DNA of 64,000 nucleotides from Lysobacter antibioticus (GTDB lineage Bacteria; Pseudomonadota; Gammaproteobacteria; Xanthomonadales; Xanthomonadaceae): the NCBI RefSeq assembly GCF_000731095.1, contig NZ_JMTZ01000006.1, forward strand, positions 1 through 64,000, read 5' to 3'. The first letter of the stretch is position 1, and the number at the start of each line of letters is the position of its first letter. Positions 56,901-64,000 of the stretch are shown here, one piece after another. The notes beneath the pieces are model-generated. The model saw only the letters and a list, made by a program, of their open reading frames with translations, was not told the DNA's origin and searched no databases. The translations under genes were made by a program, and so were the position numbers.

Positions 56901-57158
56901 CAGATCGAACAGGATCGCAGCGAAGGGCACGAGCCCTGGAAGGCCATCGTCGATGCGACCGTGCGGCGATTCCGCCCGATCGTGTTGACCGCGCTGGCGG
57001 CGATCCTGGCGATGATTCCGCTGTCGCGCAGCGCTTTCTTCGGTCCGATGGCGGTGGCGATCATGGGCGGCCTGATGGTCGCGACCGCGCTGACCTTGTT
57101 GTTCCTGCCGGCGCTGTACGCGGCGTGGTTCCGGATCAAGGTGCCGAACGAGGCGTGA
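53994..57158 (+). CDS. RND efflux permease
   Basis: A 1054-residue inner-membrane proton antiporter of the resistance-nodulation-division superfamily. It begins MRFNLSEWALRHRSLIVYAM with TM1, has two large periplasmic loops (DPAFTFKVMVVRTLWPGATA in the first) and 12 transmembrane segments; the proton-relay acidic residues lie in GLLVDDAIIAVEMMAIKMEQ of TM4. The sequence resembles the MexK/TriC-like branch more than AcrB. A 131-bp gap with a repeat separates it from the adaptor, longer than in typical pump operons. The outer-membrane partner is not encoded in the operon. Confidence 0.95.
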   Translation: MRFNLSEWALRHRSLIVYAMLVLAIAGAMSYLRLGRSEDPAFTFKVMVVRTLWPGATAEEVSRQVTERIEKKLMETGEYEFIRSYSRAGESQVIFAARDSMRSSEIGPLWYQVRKKIGDIRPTLPSDVVGPFFNDEFGDTFGNIYALTGEGFDYAVLKDYAERVQLALQSQTDVGKIELIGVQDEKIWVELSNVKLSTLGVPAQAVQEALNQQNALAPAGFFETPTSRVPLRVGGQFTSVEQIREFPIRVGDRTFRLADVADVRRGFSDPPQPRMRFMGQDAIGIGVSMKQGGDILQLGKTLESEFARLQKTLPAGMELRKVADQPAAVEESVGEFVRVLAEAVAIVLLVSFFSLGLRTGLVVALSIPLVLAMTFAVMDFFGVGLHKISLGALVLALGLLVDDAIIAVEMMAIKMEQGFDRLRAAAFAWDSTAFPMLTGTLVTAAGFLPIATAASSTGEYTRSLFQVVTIALLVSWIAAVAFIPFLGDKLLPDYGHAAAPPKPGSLAARWHDARVAWAERLPMFASVIAPKPPIDGHAHDPYESKFYVRFRGWVTWCVRRRWLVIGITVGAFLLSVFMFRFVPQQFFPDSVRPELMVDMELAEGSSLRQTGEQVQRLEAMLKQRKDLANYVSYVGTGSPRFYLPLDQQLPAANFAQFVLMPKDLQARETLRTWIIQDVAPRFPELQLRVTRLENGPPVGYPVQFRVSGEHIDQVRKIANQVREKIRANPHVANVNLDWDEPSKVVRLQVDQERARALGISSAQLSQFLSSSLSGSHISTYRESNELIEMLLRGPDQERLQLDMLGSLMVPTGNNRSVPLTQIATLEYGFEEGIIWHRDRLPTMTVRADIYDGTQPSSVMAQISPTLDGLRAKLPYGYSIDIGGSVEDSARGQKSINAGMPLFLFAVFTLLMVQLRSFSRSFMVLLTAPLGLIGVTLFLLVFRVPFGFVAMLGTIALAGMIMRNSVILVDQIEQDRSEGHEPWKAIVDATVRRFRPIVLTALAAILAMIPLSRSAFFGPMAVAIMGGLMVATALTLLFLPALYAAWFRIKVPNEA

Positions 57159-57164
57159 GACCTG

Positions 57165-57203
57165 CCCTCACCCCAACCCCTCTCCCATGAATGGCAGAGG
57201 GGC
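57165..57203. repeat. CTCACCCCAACCCCTCTCCC hairpin repeat
   Basis: Second copy of the CTCACCCC element, with stem CCCCTCT/AGAGGGG (57177-57183 with 57196-57202). It sits in the short gap between the convergent RND permease and glpK genes and may end both transcripts. Confidence 0.8.
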
Positions 57204-57223
57204 CAAGGCAGAGCCGTATTGCC

Positions 57224-58765
<1,542 letters not shown>

Positions 58766-58780
58766 CTAGGAACTAGTACA

Positions 58781-58881
58781 GAGGAGTGAGTAAGAGCGGC
58801 TCTCGGCTGGTTTGAAGATGGTGGCTGTGCGAATTGCGAAGGAACTCGGATGACGACGTCAGCCGCTTCTACTCATTCCTC
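58781..58881. repeat. Imperfect inverted repeat between glpF and glpK
   Basis: GAGGAGTGAGTAAGAGCGGC (from 58781) pairs with AGCCGCTTCTACTCATTCCT (from 58861) with few mismatches, around a 59-bp loop. Similar CTCACTCCTCGTTCCTC-type sequence occurs upstream of glnE (37138-37180), so this is another dispersed repeat family. Confidence 0.7.
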
Positions 58882-58914
58882 ACTCCTCTTCACTCGTTCC
58901 TGGTCCTCTTGCCA

Positions 58915-59634
58915 TCAACCGTAAACCGCCTGGAACGCAAAGGCGCCGAGTAAGGCGCCGATCACCGGCGCGACCACCGGCACCCAGGCATAGCCCCAGT
59001 CGGAGCCGCCCTTGCCGGCAATGGGCAACAGCGCATGGGCGATGCGCGGGCCGAGGTCGCGCGCCGGATTGATCGCATAACCGGTCGGTCCGCCAAGCGA
59101 CATGCCGACCACCACCACCAGCAATCCGACGCCGAGTGGGCCCATGCCGGGCGCGAGCGTGTTGGCGCCGATCGCGAGCGCGCCGAAGGTCAGGGCGAAG
59201 GTGCCGATCGTTTCGGTCAACAGGTTGGCCTTGGTGTCGCGCACCGCCGGTGCGGTGCAGAAGATCGCGAGTTTGGCCGCCGGGTCGTCGCTGATCCGCC
59301 AATGGGCGAGATAGGCCAGCCACACCAGCACCGCGCCGGCGAAGGCGCCGGCGATCTGCGCGGCGATGTAGCCCGGCACCACTGCCCACGAGAGCTTGCC
59401 GATGCTCGCCAGGGCGATGGTCAGCGCGGGATTCATGATCGCGCCGCTGGTCGGTCCGGCGATGAAGATGCCGATCAGCACCGCCAGGCCCCAGGCCGCG
59501 GTGATCACGCCCCAGCCGGCGCCTTGCGCCTTCGACCGATTGAGCAGTGCGCCGGCGACCACGCCGTTGCCGAGCAGGATCAACATGCCGGTGGCGATGA
59601 ACTCGCTAAGGTATTGCGACATCGGTGTGACCAT
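58915..59634 (-). CDS. glpF: Glycerol facilitator (MIP/aquaglyceroporin)
   Basis: GlpF allows glycerol to enter by facilitated diffusion. The 239-residue protein has six transmembrane segments and both NPA half-helices: IMNPALTIA and INPARDLGPR; the aspartate after the second NPA (NPARD) is the hallmark of glycerol-conducting members rather than water channels. Start at 59634 (MVTPMS) or the internal ATG at 59622. It lies between glpD and glpK on the same strand, making a complete uptake route. Confidence 0.95.
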   Translation of the reverse strand: MVTPMSQYLSEFIATGMLILLGNGVVAGALLNRSKAQGAGWGVITAAWGLAVLIGIFIAGPTSGAIMNPALTIALASIGKLSWAVVPGYIAAQIAGAFAGAVLVWLAYLAHWRISDDPAAKLAIFCTAPAVRDTKANLLTETIGTFALTFGALAIGANTLAPGMGPLGVGLLVVVVGMSLGGPTGYAINPARDLGPRIAHALLPIAGKGGSDWGYAWVPVVAPVIGALLGAFAFQAVYG

Positions 59635-59697
59635 TGCGATGACTCTCCTGATGCTGGGCTGTCGCTGGTGGTGTCGTCCTGTTCGCTGGCCGTTGCC

Positions 59698-61269
59698 TTA
59701 GGTGCCGGCGACGCGGCGGGCGAGGTAATCCTGCAATCTCCGATGCCCCGCCGCATCGATGCGCAGCCCGAGCTTCGAGCGCCGCCACAGAATGTCGTCG
59801 GCGCTGCGCGCCCACTCGCAATCGATCAGGTAATCGACCTCGGCCGTGTACAGGTCGGCGCCGAAACATTCGCCCAGCTCTTCCAGATGCGAGCAGCTCT
59901 CGACGATGCGCAGCGCCCGGCTGCCGTAGTTGCGGCACAGGCGCAGGGCCAGCGCGTCCGGCAGCCACGGCCGGCGCAGGCCGAAGTCTTCGTGGAAGGC
60001 GTCGAAATCGGCATCGGGCAGATCGCCGCCCGGCAACGGCGCGGTGCCGGTCCAGGCCGGACGCAGTCCGCCGAACAGCGGTGCGAGCCGGTCGCAGGCT
60101 TCCTCGGCCAGCTTGCGCGCGGTGGTCAGTTTGCCGCCGAACACGTTGAGCAGCGGCGCGCCTTCGCGGTCGAGGGTGAGCAGGTAATCGCGGGTGATTT
60201 CCGAGGCGGCGTCGCTTTCGTCGTCGAGCAGGGGCCGCACGCCGCTGTAGGTCCAGACCACATCGCTCGCTTGGATGGCGCGCTTGAAATAGCGCGAGGC
60301 GGCCTCGCACAGGTATTGGGTTTCGGCCTCGTCGATGTGCGGCGCCGAAGGATCAGCGCGGTAGTCGACGTCGGTGGTGCCGATCAGGGTGTAGTCGTGT
60401 TCGTAGGGGATCGCGAACACGATGCGGCGATCGGGTTGTTGGAAGATGTAGGCGTGATCGTGTTCGAACAGCCGCGCAACGACGATGTGGCTGCCCTTGA
60501 TCAGGCGCAGGTTGTGCCGGTGCGGCACCTGCGCGACTTCGTCGAGGAAGCGTACCGCCCACGGGCCGGTGGCATTGATCAGGACGCGCGCGCGCACTCG
60601 CCGCGACACGCCGTCGGCACTGCGCAGCTGCACGTCCCAGGCCTCGGCGCCGCGCTGCGCCGCGACGCAGGCGGTGCGGGTCAGCACGGTCGCGCCGCGT
60701 TCGGCCGCATCCATCGCATTGAGCACCGCCAGGCGCGCGTCCTGCACCCAGGCGTCGGAGTAGACGAAGCCGTGGACGAAGTCGTCGCGCAACGGCCGCC
60801 CGGTGATGTGCTTGCGCAGATTGACGGAGCGCGAACCGGGCAGTCCGCGTCCACGCCGGCCGCCGAGCCGGTCGTACAGAAACAGGCCGATGCGAATCAT
60901 CCAGGCCGGGCGCAGATGCGGTTGATGCGGCAGGACGAAGCGCAGCGGCCAGATGATGTGCGGCGCCATGCGCAACAGGCGCTTGCGTTCGGCCAGGGCC
61001 TTGCCGACCAGGGCGAACTCGAACTGTTCGAGATAGCGCAGGCCACCGTGGATCAGCTTGGTGCTGGCGCTGGAGGTGTGCGAGGCGATGTCGTCGCGTT
61101 CGCACAGCAGCACCGACAAGCCGCGGCCGGCGGCGTCGCGGGCGATGGCGACGCCGTTGATGCCGCCGCCGACGACCAACAGATCGACGTCGGGCAGGAC
61201 GGCATCGGACGGGTTCGCGACGGGCGATTCGTGGGCGGGTCGGTCGGGAGAGGATGCGGGTTCGGTCAT
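59698..61269 (-). CDS. glpD: Aerobic glycerol-3-phosphate dehydrogenase
   Basis: GlpD is a membrane-associated FAD enzyme that oxidises glycerol 3-phosphate to dihydroxyacetone phosphate and feeds electrons to quinone. The 523-residue protein has the FAD dinucleotide fold DLLVVGGGINGVAIARDAAG after a 20-residue extension, ASTKLIHGGLRYLEQFEFAL, YTYSGVRPLLDDESDAASEI and the C-terminal helical domain of the family. It is the first gene of glpD-glpF-glpK, so a promoter should lie in 61270-61380. No GlpR gene is visible nearby. Confidence 0.97.
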   Translation of the reverse strand: MTEPASSPDRPAHESPVANPSDAVLPDVDLLVVGGGINGVAIARDAAGRGLSVLLCERDDIASHTSSASTKLIHGGLRYLEQFEFALVGKALAERKRLLRMAPHIIWPLRFVLPHQPHLRPAWMIRIGLFLYDRLGGRRGRGLPGSRSVNLRKHITGRPLRDDFVHGFVYSDAWVQDARLAVLNAMDAAERGATVLTRTACVAAQRGAEAWDVQLRSADGVSRRVRARVLINATGPWAVRFLDEVAQVPHRHNLRLIKGSHIVVARLFEHDHAYIFQQPDRRIVFAIPYEHDYTLIGTTDVDYRADPSAPHIDEAETQYLCEAASRYFKRAIQASDVVWTYSGVRPLLDDESDAASEITRDYLLTLDREGAPLLNVFGGKLTTARKLAEEACDRLAPLFGGLRPAWTGTAPLPGGDLPDADFDAFHEDFGLRRPWLPDALALRLCRNYGSRALRIVESCSHLEELGECFGADLYTAEVDYLIDCEWARSADDILWRRSKLGLRIDAAGHRRLQDYLARRVAGT

Positions 61270-61410
61270 GCGCTCTCGCGAATGCTGCGGGCCGCGGCGT
61301 CGACCCAGGACACGTCAGGATGATGGCATACGGTGACGAATCGATTGTGGCCGGGGTTCACATCAACGACGGGTGACGGCGGTGTTGCGGTGCGGCCGGG
61401 CGAAGGGCAA

Positions 61411-61437
61411 AAAAAACCCGATGCACGAGCATCGGGC
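61411..61437 (-). terminator. leuB terminator
   Basis: CCCGATGC-ACGA-GCATCGGG (61417-61436); on the minus strand the stem is followed by a run of eight T residues (61409-61416 complement). It ends the leuCDB transcript about 100 bp past the leuB stop. Confidence 0.92.
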
Positions 61438-61534
61438 TAGGAGTTACCAGAACTTTGGAGAGAGCGGTCTTGCGCTTGTCGCAGGCCGCCGGGGCGGCCT
61501 GCGGTGGATGGAGCTAGCCAGATGGAGCCAGGCG

Positions 61535-62623
61535 TCAGTCGCGCAGTTCGGGGATGTGACAGGGCAGTTCGAGTTGCGCCAGCACCGCGTCGGTGACCGC
61601 ACGGGTGCCGACGGCTTGGCCGGCCGGGGCGAGGTCGGCGGTCAGCACGCCGGCTTCGAGCACCGCTGCGACCGCCTGCTCGATGCACTCGGCCTCCGCA
61701 TTCAGGCCCAGCGAATGACGCAGCAACAGCGCTGCGCTGAGGATGGTGCCGCAGGGGTTGGCGATGCCGCGGCCGGCGATGTCGGGCGCCGAGCCATGGA
61801 TCGGCTCGTACAGACCGACCTTGCCTTCGCCGAGCGAGGCCGACGGCAGCAGGCCCAGCGAGCCGGCCAGCATCGAGGCCTCGTCGGTGAGGATGTCGCC
61901 GAACATGTTTTCGGTGACGATGACGTCGAACGCGCGCGGCTTGGCGATCAGATGCATCGCCATCGAATCGACCAGTTGATGTTCCAGGGTGATGTCGGGG
62001 AACTCGTCGCGGGCGACGCGGCTGGCGACTTCGCGCCACAGCCGCGAGGTTTCCAGCACATTGGCCTTGTCGACCGAGACCACGTGCTGGCGGCGGCCGC
62101 GGGCGAGCTGGCAGGCGCGGCGCACGACGCGTTCGATTTCCTCGACGCTGTATTCGCACAGGTCGCTGGCGCTGGTCTCGCTGCGTTGCTTCTGGCCGAA
62201 ATAGATGCCGCCGGTGAGCTCGCGCACCACGATCATGTCGACGCCGGCCAGCAGATGCGGCTTGATCGGCGAAGCGCCGAGGGTGGCCGAGTGCGGCTGC
62301 ACCGGGCGCAGGTTGGCGTACAGGCCCAGGCCCTTGCGCAGCGCCAGCAGGCCCTGTTCGGGACGCACTTTCGCCTTCGGGTCCGACCACTTGGGGCCGC
62401 CGACCGCGCCGAGCAGCACCGCATCGGCGCGTTGGCAGGCGCTCAGGGTCGCGGCCGGCAAGGGCTCGCCGCTGGCGTCGATGGCGGCGCCGCCGATCAG
62501 GTGCTCGTTGAGGATGAACTGATGGCCGTAGCGGCGGCCGACCGCGCGCAGCACTTCGACCGCGGCGGCGGTGACTTCCGGACCGATGCCGTCGCCCGGC
62601 AGAACGACGATGTCAGCGCGCAT
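61535..62623 (-). CDS. leuB: 3-Isopropylmalate dehydrogenase
   Basis: LeuB oxidatively decarboxylates 3-isopropylmalate with NAD+ in leucine synthesis. The 362-residue protein shows [20 protein letters not shown] at the N-terminus, [20 protein letters not shown], the [20 protein letters not shown] region and the family signature [20 protein letters not shown]. Its start overlaps the end of leuD by 11 bp, showing translational coupling, and an intrinsic terminator follows. Confidence 0.98.
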   Translation of the reverse strand: MRADIVVLPGDGIGPEVTAAAVEVLRAVGRRYGHQFILNEHLIGGAAIDASGEPLPAATLSACQRADAVLLGAVGGPKWSDPKAKVRPEQGLLALRKGLGLYANLRPVQPHSATLGASPIKPHLLAGVDMIVVRELTGGIYFGQKQRSETSASDLCEYSVEEIERVVRRACQLARGRRQHVVSVDKANVLETSRLWREVASRVARDEFPDITLEHQLVDSMAMHLIAKPRAFDVIVTENMFGDILTDEASMLAGSLGLLPSASLGEGKVGLYEPIHGSAPDIAGRGIANPCGTILSAALLLRHSLGLNAEAECIEQAVAAVLEAGVLTADLAPAGQAVGTRAVTDAVLAQLELPCHIPELRD

Positions 62624-63269
62624 GTTGATTCTCCTGGCGAGGGTTCAGCGCCGTCGCGCGGCGCTGTTCGTATTGGTTGATGGTGTCGAGTTGGCGCAGC
62701 AGATAACCGAGCTGGTCCACGCCTTCGATCAGACAGGTCTGGGCGAAGGCGTCGAGGGGGAACTCGATCGCGCGGCCGTCGGGCAGGTGCAGGCGGCGTG
62801 TGCGTACGTCGATGCGCAGCTCGATGCCGGGCTGTTCGAGCAGTTCGTCCAGCAGTTCCTGCGACACCACGATCGGCAGCAGGCCGTTCTTGAGCGAGTT
62901 GCTGCGGAAGATGTCGGCGATCTCGCTGCTGATGACCGCGCGCAGACCCAGGTCGGTCAGCGCCCACGGCGCGTGTTCGCGCGAGGAGCCGCAGCCGAAG
63001 TTGCGGCCGGCGACCAGGATCGCGGCACCGGCGTTCTCCGGACGGTTGAACACGAACTCCGGGTTCGGCGAGCCGTCCGGCAATGCGCGCCAATCGTTGA
63101 AGGCGAACCGGCCCAGGCCCTTGCGCTCGGTGGTGGTGAGAAAACGCGCGGGGATGATCTGGTCGGTGTCGATATTGCGTTCGCGCAGCACCACGGTGCG
63201 CGCGATCAACTCGACGAAGCCGTCGCCGGACTGCGGCGCGGCGTGGTTGGGGGACTGGGACGCGGACAT
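62613..63269 (-). CDS. leuD: 3-Isopropylmalate dehydratase small subunit
   Basis: LeuD forms with LeuC the isopropylmalate isomerase that converts 2- to 3-isopropylmalate. The 218-residue protein starts at the ATG at 63269, whose last base is shared with the leuC stop codon. It has [20 protein letters not shown], the swivelling-domain signature [20 protein letters not shown], and a C-terminal [20 protein letters not shown]. It lies between leuC and leuB, overlapping both. Confidence 0.98.
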   Translation of the reverse strand: MSASQSPNHAAPQSGDGFVELIARTVVLRERNIDTDQIIPARFLTTTERKGLGRFAFNDWRALPDGSPNPEFVFNRPENAGAAILVAGRNFGCGSSREHAPWALTDLGLRAVISSEIADIFRSNSLKNGLLPIVVSQELLDELLEQPGIELRIDVRTRRLHLPDGRAIEFPLDAFAQTCLIEGVDQLGYLLRQLDTINQYEQRRATALNPRQENQHAR

Positions 63270-64000
63270 TACGCGACCTCCTTCACGGCAGTGAGATAAG
63301 GACGCGGGTCGGTGACGTGGCCGGCTATGGCGCAGGCGGCGGCGGTCAGCGGCGAGGCCAGCAGGGTGCGCGAGCCCTTGCCCTGGCGGCCCTCGAAATT
63401 GCGGTTGCTGGTCGACACCGCGAGCTGGCCGGGACCGACCAGGTCGCCGTTCATGGCGATGCACATCGAGCAGCCCGGCTCGCGCCATTCGGCGCCGGCC
63501 TCGCGCACGATGCGGTCGATGCCTTCGGCTTCGGCGTCGCGCTTGACTTGCTCCGAGCCCGGCACCACCAGCATGCGCACGCGCGGATGGATGTGGCGGC
63601 CGCGCAGCACCTCGGCGGCTTCGCGCAGGTCCGACAAGCGCGAGTTGGTGCAACTGCCGACGAAGACCACGTCGACCGGCCGGCCGGCCATCGCCGCGCC
63701 GCCGTCGAAGCCCATGTAGGCCAGGGCCTTGGCTTCGTCGGTATCGCGCGCCTGCGGCAGGTGCGCATCGATCGCCGCGACCTGGCCGGGGTGGGTGCCC
63801 CAGGTCAGGGTCGGCTTGATCGCGCTGGCGTCGATATGCACTTCGCGATCGAATACCGCGCCGTCGTCGGTCTTGTAGGCGCTCCAGCGTTCGACGGCGC
63901 GATCGAAGTCGGCGCCGCGCGGCGCGCGCGGGGTCGCGGCGAGGTAATCGAAGGTGGTCTGGTCGGGCGCGATCAGGCCGGCGCGCGCGCCGGCTTCGAT
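63269..64000 (-). CDS. leuC: 3-Isopropylmalate dehydratase large subunit (partial)
   Basis: The C-terminal half of LeuC, the 4Fe-4S-containing subunit of isopropylmalate isomerase; the start lies beyond 64000. The frame stays open across the window edge without a stop. Cluster ligands are visible in [20 protein letters not shown] and [20 protein letters not shown], followed by [20 protein letters not shown] and the terminal [10 protein letters not shown]. Its stop overlaps the leuD start by one base, so subunit synthesis is coupled. Confidence 0.97.
   Translation of the reverse strand: MEAGARAGLIAPDQTTFDYLAATPRAPRGADFDRAVERWSAYKTDDGAVFDREVHIDASAIKPTLTWGTHPGQVAAIDAHLPQARDTDEAKALAYMGFDGGAAMAGRPVDVVFVGSCTNSRLSDLREAAEVLRGRHIHPRVRMLVVPGSEQVKRDAEAEGIDRIVREAGAEWREPGCSMCIAMNGDLVGPGQLAVSTSNRNFEGRQGKGSRTLLASPLTAAACAIAGHVTDPRPYLTAVKEVA

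Noticed and set aside
54579..56930. A 783-residue minus-strand open frame antisense to the RND permease
   Set aside because: His/Gln/Arg-rich shadow; the permease on the plus strand has all family features.

Overview
This is a high-GC window from a gammaproteobacterium of the Xanthomonadaceae, most likely the genus Lysobacter. The basis is the gene order aroQ-accB-accC / prmA-DUF3426-fis, an XVIPCD-type effector typical of Xanthomonadales type IV secretion, an AcvB-MprF pair, and many copies of the intergenic hairpin repeat GTAGGAGCGGCGTAAGCCGC. I support about 50 protein genes. I see no tRNA, rRNA, CRISPR array, prophage or transposase gene.

Layout. 1-525: tandem 172-bp repeat array. 526-12760: a mostly minus-strand housekeeping block (cutA, dsbD, tlpA-like, aroQ, accB, a four-helix-bundle gene, accC, then prmA, DUF3426, fis), interrupted at 2987-5789 by three plus-strand envelope genes. 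12998-17028: convergent acvB and mprF, which hydrolyse and make/flip aminoacyl-phosphatidylglycerol. 17396-24822: LysR regulator and divergent alcohol dehydrogenase, a secreted endonuclease I, an XRE regulator, a cupin and an AraC regulator, separated by repeat-rich gaps. 24894-27158: groES-groEL with a sigma-32 promoter, a CIRCE operator and a terminator. 27296-29914: an unusual three-gene minus-strand cassette whose last product looks like a MACPF/perforin-fold protein. 30060-36480: lipoprotein hydrolase, multicopper oxidase, and an immunity lipoprotein/zinc-protease effector pair carrying an XVIPCD secretion domain.

37229-43636: glnE, an orphan Imm22-type immunity gene, an ELM1-like protein, a RutE-like nitroreductase, YceI and pirin. 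43970-49196: a lipopolysaccharide block (small zinc-finger gene, GT4 glycosyltransferase, O-antigen ligase, late lipid A acyltransferase, Kdo transferase waaA). 49755-57158: a TolC-family outer membrane protein, Pcm, a TetR regulator and a divergent RND adaptor/permease pair. 57224-61269: the glycerol genes glpD-glpF-glpK. 61535-64000: leuC(partial)-leuD-leuB, translationally coupled and ending in a terminator.

The best candidates for something little described are the MACPF-like cassette (27296-29914), the T4SS effector/immunity pair (34384-36480), the repeat-flanked four-helix gene inside the acetyl-CoA carboxylase operon, and two intergenic regions with orphan terminators that may encode small RNAs.
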